The translations under genes and the position numbers were made by a program. The notes under the pieces were generated by a model that had not been told where the DNA came from, made no database searches, and saw nothing but the letters and a program-made list of their open reading frames with translations. 34,681 nt of DNA, from NCBI GenBank assembly GCA_045534635.1, contig JAZSKB010000021.1:1-34681 (forward strand). Reading direction: 5' to 3'. Source of the stretch: UBA1205 sp045534635 (GTDB lineage Bacteria; Bacteroidota; Bacteroidia; Bacteroidales; WCHB1-69). Of this stretch, positions 22,716 to 30,330 are shown in pieces. Numbering within the stretch: position 1 is the stretch's first letter; each line of letters begins with the position of its first letter.

Positions 22716-24890
22716 ATGAAAAAAAGTGATTTCCTGCACAGAAGTGCAAAAAGATTTTCTCTACTATTGATAGTAAGTAGTATAATGATTAGTGGCTTAT
22801 ATGCCCAAAATATGTCTCGTTACATAACCCTCAATGTTGCTAACGACACGCTAATTTCGATAGATTTAGCGGCAGATTCCGCCAATACACCAATAAAAAT
22901 AGCAAGTGGTGATTGGGATACAATTATAACTGCTGGCACATCTTGGACAGGTTATATCTGGTATCCATTTCACGATACCATTATGACAACTTACGGCGAT
23001 GTAAAGTGGTTTGATTGTATGAAAAATTATACCAATCTTACGGGCATAGATGTTAGCCATAACAAAACATTAGTAAGCTTGCTTGCTCCCAACAACGATA
23101 TAACTTCTTTAGATGTAAGCGGTTGTACAAAATTAGAATATTTGGGTTGTTATGATAATCCTTCTTTAACAACTTTGAAAGTAAGCGGTTGTACTTCTTT
23201 GAAAAACTTGGATTGTCATAATACTGCATTAACAACATTAGATGTAAGTGCTTGTAAGAATTTAATATATTTGGATTGTTATGATAATCCTTCTTTAACA
23301 ATTTTGAAAGTAAGCGGTTGTACTTCTTTGAAAAACTTGTATTGTTATAATACAGCATTAACCACATTAGATGTAAGTGCTTGTAAGAATTTAAGATATT
23401 TGGATTGTTATGATAATCCTTCTTTAACAACTTTGAAAGTAAGCGGTTGTACTTCTTTGAAAAAATTGTATTGTTATAATAGTGCATTAACAACATTAGA
23501 TGTAAGCAATTGTATTTTCTTGGAAAACTTGTATTGTTCTAACAATAAATTAACTTCCTTAGGCTTAACTAATTGTATAAACTTGTCTTATTTGTATTGT
23601 GATACCAATGTTTTAACATCGTTGAATGTGGCGGATTGTATTAATTTGTCCACTTTGTACTGCTTTGGCAATGATTTTTCAACAGAAAGCTTTGATGATT
23701 TAATGTGTTCCATGCATGCCAATGGAGGTGAATTCTATCCGCTATACAGTGTAAGTGATTCAAAAGCAGAAATATTTTCAAAAACGAATGGTCAAAATGC
23801 AATAGACAAAGGATGGAAAATTCGTTATCGAAACGATGATGCAATTTTGGCACCAACAATAGGAACAGCAACATGTGGAGCAGTAGCCAATATGTCAAAT
23901 GCGATAAAATTAAATGTTATAAAAGATACGATAGTAAAATTTGGCTTAATAGCAAATAGAGACAATATGCCAATTAAGGTAGTAAGTGGCACATGGGATA
24001 CATCATTAATAATAGGAACAACTCTAATTGCGTACGAAATACCAACATTTGCAGATACGATGATTATTTATGGCTATCCAATGGGATTGCTTTCATTTTC
24101 AGGAATTGGTGGAGAAATTATCGGAATAGATGCAAGTAATAATGTTTCGTTACAAGGTTTGGAATATATAGGAACTGATTTATCAACACTTAATCTAAAG
24201 AATTGTCCTTCATTGGTGTTTGTAAACTGTGCAGATAATGCTTTAAAATCTTTAAATGTAAGCGGTTGTACTTCTTTGGGAGAATTGGATTGTAGTAACA
24301 ATGAACTTACTAAATTAGATGTAAGTGGTTTAATAAAATTGAAATATTTGTATTGTGAAAACAATGCTTTAACATCGTTGAAAATAAATGGCATCGATTT
24401 GGAGGTATTATATTGTGGAGGAAACAAACTCTCAGTCAAAGGATATGATTCTATCATGTGTTATTTACCAGAAAGAGATGAATATTATCATGGAGAATTT
24501 TATCCAGTAATAAACACTTCAGATACATTGGCTTATAAATCGTTTATGCAAACAAATGCTAATAATGCTATAGCCAAATATTGGGATATAATGTTTAGCG
24601 AAACAGGAAATGATTTGCCTCAAACAATAGGTAGTTACGAATGTAATGGTTTATCAATAGAAGAAATAGAAGAAGCATTGGAAATAGTATTGTATCCAAA
24701 TCCAGCGAAAACAATGCTCAATATAGAAAATGCCACAGAAGATGTTCATATTTTTGATATAACAGGTCGTATGGTAATGAAAGTAAACAATTACGGAGAA
24801 ACATTGTTACAAATCAATGTGTCAAATTTATCTCGCGGAATGTATTTTGTGAGAATAGGGAACTATACCACCAAGTTTGTCAAAGAATAA
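22716..24890 (+). CDS. Leucine-rich-repeat T9SS surface protein with two tandem modules
   Basis: I start at the ATG at 22716, where a signal peptide begins (MKKSDFLHR, then SGLYAQ), giving 724 residues. Two similar modules follow. Each begins with a strand-rich domain (RYITLNVANDTLISI at about 35; NAIKLNVIKDTIVKF at about 394). Each continues into LRRs of 21-22 residues of type LTTLDVSxCxxLxxLxC. Each closes with a segment containing (D/G)EFYP and ending in IG(T/S)xxC. Module 1 has about 10 LRRs and module 2 about 5. The C-terminus from about residue 656 (VLYPNPAKTMLNIE, then LSRGMYFVRI) is a T9SS sorting domain. It is probably a surface binding or adhesion protein; partner unknown. It is flanked by direct repeats. 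Confidence 0.88.
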   Translation: MKKSDFLHRSAKRFSLLLIVSSIMISGLYAQNMSRYITLNVANDTLISIDLAADSANTPIKIASGDWDTIITAGTSWTGYIWYPFHDTIMTTYGDVKWFDCMKNYTNLTGIDVSHNKTLVSLLAPNNDITSLDVSGCTKLEYLGCYDNPSLTTLKVSGCTSLKNLDCHNTALTTLDVSACKNLIYLDCYDNPSLTILKVSGCTSLKNLYCYNTALTTLDVSACKNLRYLDCYDNPSLTTLKVSGCTSLKKLYCYNSALTTLDVSNCIFLENLYCSNNKLTSLGLTNCINLSYLYCDTNVLTSLNVADCINLSTLYCFGNDFSTESFDDLMCSMHANGGEFYPLYSVSDSKAEIFSKTNGQNAIDKGWKIRYRNDDAILAPTIGTATCGAVANMSNAIKLNVIKDTIVKFGLIANRDNMPIKVVSGTWDTSLIIGTTLIAYEIPTFADTMIIYGYPMGLLSFSGIGGEIIGIDASNNVSLQGLEYIGTDLSTLNLKNCPSLVFVNCADNALKSLNVSGCTSLGELDCSNNELTKLDVSGLIKLKYLYCENNALTSLKINGIDLEVLYCGGNKLSVKGYDSIMCYLPERDEYYHGEFYPVINTSDTLAYKSFMQTNANNAIAKYWDIMFSETGNDLPQTIGSYECNGLSIEEIEEALEIVLYPNPAKTMLNIENATEDVHIFDITGRMVMKVNNYGETLLQINVSNLSRGMYFVRIGNYTTKFVKE
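23161..23519 (+). repeat. 129-bp tandem repeats inside the LRR gene
   Basis: CTTCTTTAAC recurs at 23161, 23290 and 23419, exactly 129 nt apart (43 codons, two LRRs). The intervening DNA is nearly identical, unlike the diverged LRRs elsewhere in the gene. This points to recent expansion and a potential for copy-number change in frame. Confidence 0.88.
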
Positions 24891-24934
24891 TTTAACATTG
24901 CCTTTTTATTGAAACTTTAATATACATTTCACTT

Positions 24935-24969
24935 CGAGCTCTGCAGCTTTGCGGGGCTCGTTTTTTTTT
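24935..24969 (+). terminator. Terminator of the LRR gene
   Basis: CGAGCTC (24935-24941) and GGGCTCG (24954-24960) pair with one G-U, followed by nine T. The stretch just upstream (24919-24938) matches 18 of 20 bases upstream of the giant-protein terminator. Confidence 0.8.
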
Positions 24970-24974
24970 GCAAC

Positions 24975-25105
24975 GCTGTTGCTTTTATATTTTTTTATCA
25001 ATGGAGGTTGAGCCTAAGTCGGGTGTCTGAGCCTGTCGAAGACAGCCGAAATCATGTGTTTTTATCTTCGGTGTCTGAGCCTGTCGAAGACATCGAAAAT
25101 ATAGT
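24975..25105 (+). repeat. Right copy of the direct repeat flanking the LRR gene
   Basis: This copy contains two full hairpin units: CGGGTGTCT/AGACAGCCG (25020-25048) and CGGTGTCT/AGACATCG (25069-25095). Each encloses GAGCCTGTCGA. The arms differ between units in a partly compensating way, which suggests that the fold matters. It leads directly into the ffh promoter. Confidence 0.85.
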
Positions 25106-25116
25106 AAAAATTCAAC

Positions 25117-25147
25117 TTGAAAAAGTTATAAAAAAATGTTATCTTTG
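25117..25147 (+). promoter_or_regulatory. Promoter of ffh-folD
   Basis: TTG (25117-25119) and TATCTTTG (25140-25147) are separated by 20 nt, in the recurrent context ATGTTATCTTTGCAAAA. The ffh ATG is 29 nt further on. Confidence 0.68.
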
Positions 25148-25176
25148 CAAAATTAAAAAAATAGTAAAAAAAGTAT

Positions 25177-26496
25177 ATGTTTCAATCTCTCACAGACAAT
25201 CTCGAAAGGGCGTTTAAGTTATTAAAAGGTCAAGGACGTATAACAGAAATAAATGTGGCGGAAACAATGAAAGCTGTTCGTAAAGCATTGTTGGACGCCG
25301 ATGTCAGTTATAAAATAGCCAAAGAATTAACCGAAACAATAAAACAAAAAGCGATAGGTCAAAATGTATTGACAACAGTATCTCCAAGCCAGTTAATGGT
25401 GAAAATTGTTCACGATGAGTTGGTACAATTAATGGGAAGTAGTCATAGTGAATTGAATTTAAAACCCAATCCGAGTATAATATTAATGGCAGGTTTGCAG
25501 GGTTCAGGAAAAACGACCCATAGTGCAAAATTGGCACATTATTTAAAAAATAAACGTTCTAAAAAAGTTTTGTTGGTAGCCGGAGACGTATATCGTCCAG
25601 CGGCAATAGACCAATTGAAAGTTTTGGGCGAACAAATACAAGTAGATGTTTTTACCCAAGAAGGTAACAATAAACCAGTAGATTTGGCTAAAAAAGGAGT
25701 TGCTCACGCTAAAGAATATGGTTACAATGTTGTAATAATAGATACCGCAGGTCGTTTGGCGATAGACGAAGAAATGATGGAAGAAATTGGCAATATTAAA
25801 GATGCCGTTTCACCAAGTGAAATATTGTTTGTAGTTGATGCTATGACTGGTCAAGATGCAGTAAATACAGCCAAAGCATTTAATGATAAATTAAATTTCG
25901 ATGGCGTAATACTAACCAAATTAGATGGAGATACTCGTGGAGGAGCAGCCTTAACGATAAGATATACAGTAGAAAAGCCAATAAAATTTGTCGGTATAGG
26001 CGAAAAAATGGAAGACCTTGACGAATTTTATCCTTCTCGAATGGCAGATAGAATATTGGGAATGGGTGACATAGTTGGTTTTGTAGAAAAAGCCCAAGAA
26101 CAATACAATGACGAAGAAGCCCGTAAATTGCATCGCAAAATTGTAAAAAATCAATTCAATTACAATGATTTTATGCAACAAATTCAACAAATAAAAAAAA
26201 TGGGAGATATGAAAAATCTTATCAGCATGGTGCCCGGATTGAATAAATTGGCAAAAAATGTTGATATAAAAGACGATGCATTTAAAGGTATGGAAGCCAT
26301 TATTCAATCGATGACCCCAGCAGAAAGAGAAAATCCAGAAATACTCAATAGTAGCCGTCGCCGTCGTATAGCAGAAGGAAGCGGAACAAGTATTCAAGAA
26401 GTTAATAAACTTGTAAAACAATTTGAAAGTACAAGAAAATTAATGAAAATGGTGGCGACTAATGGTGCGAAAAATATGTTTCAACAATTTAATTAA
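25177..26496 (+). CDS. ffh: Signal recognition particle protein Ffh
   Basis: Ffh binds signal sequences on ribosomes with the SRP RNA and delivers them to FtsY at the membrane. The 439-residue protein shows the N domain and the GTPase P-loop GLQGSGKTTH (106-115). GDVYRPAAIDQL (about 135-146), DTAGR (about 188-192) and TKLDGDTRGG (about 247-256) complete the GTPase motifs. The methionine-rich M domain from about residue 310 contains the RNA-binding motif SSRRRRIAEGSGTS. Its full length and intact motifs indicate a functional gene. folD follows 11 nt later and is probably co-transcribed. Confidence 0.97.
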   Translation: MFQSLTDNLERAFKLLKGQGRITEINVAETMKAVRKALLDADVSYKIAKELTETIKQKAIGQNVLTTVSPSQLMVKIVHDELVQLMGSSHSELNLKPNPSIILMAGLQGSGKTTHSAKLAHYLKNKRSKKVLLVAGDVYRPAAIDQLKVLGEQIQVDVFTQEGNNKPVDLAKKGVAHAKEYGYNVVIIDTAGRLAIDEEMMEEIGNIKDAVSPSEILFVVDAMTGQDAVNTAKAFNDKLNFDGVILTKLDGDTRGGAALTIRYTVEKPIKFVGIGEKMEDLDEFYPSRMADRILGMGDIVGFVEKAQEQYNDEEARKLHRKIVKNQFNYNDFMQQIQQIKKMGDMKNLISMVPGLNKLAKNVDIKDDAFKGMEAIIQSMTPAERENPEILNSSRRRRIAEGSGTSIQEVNKLVKQFESTRKLMKMVATNGAKNMFQQFN

Positions 26497-26507
26497 TAAT
26501 TAATCTT

Positions 26508-27389
26508 ATGAACATTATTGATGGTAAAAAAATTGCAAATCAAATAAAATCAGAAATAGCAGCAGAAGTTGCTCAATTACGGGAACAAGATGGTCGTTCT
26601 CCTCATTTGGCTGCAATTTTGGTTGGTAACAATCCTGCAAGCGAAACTTATGTAAAAAATAAAGAAAAAGCATGTGCTGAGGTGGGAATGTCGTCTTCGG
26701 TGTATAAGTTACCTTCAGATATTTCTGAAAAAGAACTTATCGAAGTAATAGAGTTTATCAATAATGATGAAGAAATTGATGGCTTGATAGTTCAATTGCC
26801 TCTACCTGAACATATTTCCGTAGATAATGTAATCGCAACTATCAATCCAAAAAAAGATGTTGATGGTTTTCATCCAATCAATGTGGGTAGAATGGTTTTA
26901 GGACAACCAGCATATCAATCGGCAACACCAATGGGAATTTGTATGTTGTTGGAACGTATGAATATTGATACCGAAGGCAAACATTGTGTCGTATTAGGAA
27001 GAAGCAATATTGTTGGTACTCCTGTAAGTATTATGTTGTCTCGAAACGAGAAACATAGAAATTGTACTGTTACACTTTGCCATAGTAAAACTAAAAATAT
27101 CAAAGAGATTTGCCAACAGGCTGATATTTTGATAGTTGCTATTGGTAAATGTGAAATGGTAACAGCAGATTATATAAAAGAAGGAGCAACGGTGATAGAT
27201 GTTGGTATTCACAGCGTTGAAGATAATACTCGTCAATCGGGCTATCGCTTAAAAGGTGATGTTAAATACGAAGAAATTGCTTCTAAATGTGAATATATTA
27301 CTCCAGTTCCCGGAGGAGTTGGTCCAATGACAATTGTCGGTTTATTGGTCAATACTTTGAAATCTTTTAAAAATGAAATATATAAATAA
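26508..27389 (+). CDS. folD: Methylene-THF dehydrogenase/cyclohydrolase
   Basis: FolD oxidises 5,10-methylene-tetrahydrofolate to methenyl-THF and hydrolyses it to 10-formyl-THF, supplying one-carbon units. The 293-residue length is normal. The substrate motif ASETYVKNKEKACAEVGM (about residues 44-61, with the catalytic Lys in YVKNK) is clear. DGLIVQLPLPEH (about 96-107), the nucleotide-binding VLGRSNIVGTPV and the closing TPVPGGVGPMT are all present. It starts 11 nt after ffh. Confidence 0.97.
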   Translation: MNIIDGKKIANQIKSEIAAEVAQLREQDGRSPHLAAILVGNNPASETYVKNKEKACAEVGMSSSVYKLPSDISEKELIEVIEFINNDEEIDGLIVQLPLPEHISVDNVIATINPKKDVDGFHPINVGRMVLGQPAYQSATPMGICMLLERMNIDTEGKHCVVLGRSNIVGTPVSIMLSRNEKHRNCTVTLCHSKTKNIKEICQQADILIVAIGKCEMVTADYIKEGATVIDVGIHSVEDNTRQSGYRLKGDVKYEEIASKCEYITPVPGGVGPMTIVGLLVNTLKSFKNEIYK

Positions 27390-27490
27390 TTGAAAATAAA
27401 TTATTTATGTGTTTATAGAAAGACTTTATTTTTGTAAATTATTTTATAAAAATATATCATTCTTTTTTCTGAAAAAATGTATTTGATAAT

Positions 27491-27528
27491 TGTAACATCT
27501 TTGTATAGAGTATGTTACATTTTTTTTA
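27491..27528 (+). terminator. Probable terminator of ffh-folD
   Basis: TGTAACAT (27491-27498) and ATGTTACA (27512-27519) form a perfect 8-bp stem with a 13-nt loop, followed by eight or nine T. The stem is A/T-rich and lies 101 nt after the folD stop, so moderate confidence. Confidence 0.55.
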
Positions 27529-27570
27529 TATAAAAATAGTAAAAGATAAGAAAAACAAAGAAAAAAGTGT

Positions 27571-27578
27571 TATCTTTG
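27571..27578 (+). promoter_or_regulatory. Promoter of the porG-like/uppS/bamA/skp operon
   Basis: TATCTTTG within AGTGTTATCTTTGCAAAAT matches the recurrent promoter. It lies 57 nt before the first start codon. No other strong -7 box is seen within the closely spaced genes that follow. Confidence 0.65.
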
Positions 27579-27634
27579 CAAAATCATTGATTAATATAGA
27601 AGAGGAATAAATATTTGTATAAATTGTTTTTTTT

Positions 27635-28603
27635 ATGAAAAAATTTTTATTAGTAATAAGTATAATATTGTTGATAGTGTCAACAACAAATGCTCAAGCG
27701 TGGTTGGGCACTTCGCATACCATATCAGTAGGTATGGGTTGGTCAACAATGTTGGGCGATTTAGGTGGAGGTCCTGGTGTGGGAACTTATGGATTGAAAG
27801 ATTTTGACCGTCAAGCCATGTCACCAGTATATACATTGGGATATATGGTAACCAAAGATAAAGGTAAAGATGTTGGTGTTTCGTTTAAATTAGATGCTTC
27901 GTATTCGCGAGTAAATTCGTGTGATAATTATACAGAAAATGAAGCAAGAAAAATTCGTCAAGCAAGCCGTATCACCGATATAGTAGAACTCTATGCAGGA
28001 TTAGAATTTTATTTTTTGAAACAATCAGTATCTTCTTTTAAAAGAGGTTCGCTATCTTCACAAGATTTTAGAAGGTCGTCTCGTTCTTCTTCTGTAAGGT
28101 CTAAAATACCATTTTCTATGTATTTAATTTTGGGGGTAGGTGCATTTTGGTACGATTGCAAAGGAAAATATACCGATGGTAATTGGTATTCTTTGCGAGA
28201 ATTGAATACTGAAGGTCAAGGATTTATAAAAACACGCAAGCAAACTTTTCCTGTACAACCTGTAGGTGTATTGGGATTGGGTATCAAATATTTAATTACG
28301 CCCGTTTTTGCTATGAAAGCTGAAGCATCAATGCGTTTTACCTTTACCGACTATTTAGATGATATAAGTGCAACATATATATCCCCAACATCAGTTTACG
28401 AATATGTATTAACCCAAACTGGAGATAAACAAAAAGCAGAAATGGCAAGATATTTTGCAGATGGTAAACGTTTAGATGGAACGCTTGCTCCAGGTCAAAT
28501 AAGAGGCAATGCCTTGAAAAATGATACCTATTTTAGTGTACAATTGGGATTCTGTTTCGTTATTCAAGGTAAAAATGGAGCAAGAAAAAGTTATTATAGA
28601 TAG
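27635..28603 (+). CDS. DUF6089/PorG-like outer-membrane beta-barrel protein (copy 1)
   Basis: The 322-residue protein has a signal peptide ending TNAQ and an outer-membrane beta-strand pattern with alternating aromatic residues. GMGWSTMLGDLGGG, GKYTDGNWYSLRELNTEGQ and RFTFTDYLDDISATY match segments of the next gene (GNxxGKWYDLQALGTEGQ-like and FTDYIDDVSGNY). The two are therefore tandem paralogs. A Ser/Arg-rich insertion near residues 132-156 is unique to this copy. Family knowledge: PorG of P. gingivalis, an outer-membrane component of T9SS, lies upstream of uppS and omp85 in the same way. I infer a T9SS or outer-membrane assembly role, with less certainty than for copy 2. Confidence 0.8.
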   Translation: MKKFLLVISIILLIVSTTNAQAWLGTSHTISVGMGWSTMLGDLGGGPGVGTYGLKDFDRQAMSPVYTLGYMVTKDKGKDVGVSFKLDASYSRVNSCDNYTENEARKIRQASRITDIVELYAGLEFYFLKQSVSSFKRGSLSSQDFRRSSRSSSVRSKIPFSMYLILGVGAFWYDCKGKYTDGNWYSLRELNTEGQGFIKTRKQTFPVQPVGVLGLGIKYLITPVFAMKAEASMRFTFTDYLDDISATYISPTSVYEYVLTQTGDKQKAEMARYFADGKRLDGTLAPGQIRGNALKNDTYFSVQLGFCFVIQGKNGARKSYYR

Positions 28604-28632
28604 AATATTAATAAATTTAAAATAAAAAAATT

Positions 28633-29523
28633 ATGAAACGATATTTTTTGTTTGTATTAATAGCAGTAAGTATTTTGGGCGTAAATGCACAATCATCGGA
28701 AATAGGCATCGCTGGTGGAGTATCGTTTTATATGGGAGACTTAAATCCAGATGGTGTTTTTCGAGGCTCAAAACCTGCTGGGGGATTGATATATCGATAC
28801 AATATTAACAAAAGATTGGCAGTAAAAGCCACTGCTTTGTTTGGTTCTATGGCTGCCGAAGATAGAGATTTTGGTAATGTTGAAAGAAATTTGAGTTTTA
28901 CTTCAAGTCTTTCTGAAGTATCTGCTCAATTTGAAGTTAATTTCTTGAAATTGTACAATGAAAAAGGAAAAAATTGTATAGCACCTTATCTTTTTGTTGG
29001 TGTTGCTGTTTTTTCTTTTAATCCACGAACAGAATTGAATGGAAAATGGTACGATTTGCAAGCCTTAGGGACAGAAGGTCAAGATTTGAATGTAACAGAT
29101 ACCAATGGAATAAGATATGACCAAAGACGCTATTCGTTAACCAATTTTTCTATACCTTTTGGATTAGGATTTCGTGTTAATTTCTTGAGATTTTATTCTG
29201 TAGGTATAGAATGGGGTTTTAGAAAAACATTTACCGACTATATAGACGATGTAAGTGGAAATTATGTAGGTAGAGATTTATTTATCGAAAATCGTTCTCA
29301 ATTGATAGCCGATTTAGCAGATAGAACATTATCAACTAAAGAAGTTGCAGGAGAAACTGTTCCAGATTATCATAAAGCAGGTTCTGCAAGAGGAACAAGC
29401 AAAGCAAAAGATTGGTATTCTTTTGCTACATTGAATTTTACATTTAAAATTACAGATGCTATTCGTGATTGTTCTTCACCATTGCAATCGAGAACAGCTA
29501 AAAGACTTCCAAGAAAAAGATAG
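28633..29523 (+). CDS. DUF6089/PorG-like outer-membrane protein (copy 2)
   Basis: This 296-residue exported protein (signal ending VNAQ) has a barrel-like strand pattern. Family-typical segments are GIAGGVSFYMGDLNP, APYLFVGVAVFSFNP, GFRVNFLRFYSVGIEWG and FTDYIDDVSGNYVG. It ends with a short Lys/Arg-rich tail. It sits 8 nt before uppS, exactly where P. gingivalis carries porG, so it is the better candidate for the PorG orthologue. PorG associates with the PorK/PorN ring of T9SS. The window encodes two T9SS cargo proteins, so the system should be active in this organism. Confidence 0.83.
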   Translation: MKRYFLFVLIAVSILGVNAQSSEIGIAGGVSFYMGDLNPDGVFRGSKPAGGLIYRYNINKRLAVKATALFGSMAAEDRDFGNVERNLSFTSSLSEVSAQFEVNFLKLYNEKGKNCIAPYLFVGVAVFSFNPRTELNGKWYDLQALGTEGQDLNVTDTNGIRYDQRRYSLTNFSIPFGLGFRVNFLRFYSVGIEWGFRKTFTDYIDDVSGNYVGRDLFIENRSQLIADLADRTLSTKEVAGETVPDYHKAGSARGTSKAKDWYSFATLNFTFKITDAIRDCSSPLQSRTAKRLPRKR

Positions 29524-29531
29524 CCCCAATT

Positions 29532-30281
29532 ATGGCAATTTTTATTGATGAAATTAAAAAGAATCCTATTCCACAGCATATCGCTGTGATAATGGATGGT
29601 AATGGACGTTGGGCAAAAGCAAGAAACAAAGAACGTTTAGAAGGTCATCAAAAAGGAGCAATGGCCTTACGTGAAACATTAGAAGGTGCTATTCTATTGG
29701 GGGTAAAATATATCACTGTATATGCATTTTCTATAGAAAATTGGCAACGTTCCCCAGAAGAAGTGCAAGGTTTGATGGCTTTGTTTGTGCAAAGTTGTTC
29801 TACTGAATTGCCAACATTACAAAAACATAATATCCGATTCAAGGTTATTGGTAATCTAAATATGTTAGATGAAGCGTGTCGTCAAGCAATTAATGCTGTA
29901 GAACAACAAACTAAAAATAATACCGCTTTGACGTTGCAAGTGGCTATCAGTTATGGTTCTCGACAAGAAATATTGCATGCCGCAAAATCTATAGCCATAG
30001 CAGTGCAAAAAAATAAAATAAATATTGCCGATATTGATGAAAATGTTTTTGCATCGTATCTTTATACAAATGATATTCCCGACCCAGATTTGTTGATAAG
30101 AACAAGTGGAGAGTATAGAATTAGTAATTATTTGTTGTGGCAAATTGCTTATTCTGAATTATATTTTACAGATATTTTTTGGCCAGATTTTACAAAAGAA
30201 GAACTTTTTAAAGCTGTGGCAAATTATCAGCAAAGAGAACGAAGATATGGCAAAACAACAGAACAACTCAATAGGCAATAA
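29532..30281 (+). CDS. uppS: Isoprenyl transferase (undecaprenyl diphosphate synthase)
   Basis: UppS condenses isopentenyl diphosphate units with farnesyl diphosphate to make the C55 carrier used for peptidoglycan and surface glycans. The 249-residue protein has the signature HIAVIMDGNGRWAKAR with catalytic Asp22. YAFSIENWQRSP (about residues 64-75) and the C-terminal RTSGEYRISNYLLWQ follow, all conserved. It lies 8 nt after the PorG-like gene and about 50 nt before bamA in the same operon. Confidence 0.97.
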   Translation: MAIFIDEIKKNPIPQHIAVIMDGNGRWAKARNKERLEGHQKGAMALRETLEGAILLGVKYITVYAFSIENWQRSPEEVQGLMALFVQSCSTELPTLQKHNIRFKVIGNLNMLDEACRQAINAVEQQTKNNTALTLQVAISYGSRQEILHAAKSIAIAVQKNKINIADIDENVFASYLYTNDIPDPDLLIRTSGEYRISNYLLWQIAYSELYFTDIFWPDFTKEELFKAVANYQQRERRYGKTTEQLNRQ

Positions 30282-30318
30282 AATTGTTAGTTCTTCGTTA
30301 AACAAAATGTCAATATAG
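30247..30318 (+). CDS. Possible 23-residue ORF overlapping the uppS end
   Basis: An ATG at 30247 opens a 23-codon frame that overlaps the last 35 nt of uppS and stops 12 nt before the bamA ATG. It is polar (MAKQQNNSIGNKIV). It could couple translation from uppS to bamA, but chance is just as likely. Confidence 0.15.
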   Translation: MAKQQNNSIGNKIVSSSLNKMSI

Positions 30319-30330
30319 AAAAGAATTTTG

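Noticed and set aside
23053..23496. 147-codon minus-strand frame with three near-identical blocks opposite the LRR gene
   Set aside because: It mirrors the 129-bp repeats of the plus-strand LRR gene, which has a signal peptide and a T9SS domain; the antisense product is a repeat artefact.
23161..23519. CRISPR-like array from regular repeats
   Set aside because: The repeats are 129 bp, coding and in frame with LRR units; there are no unique spacers and no cas genes.
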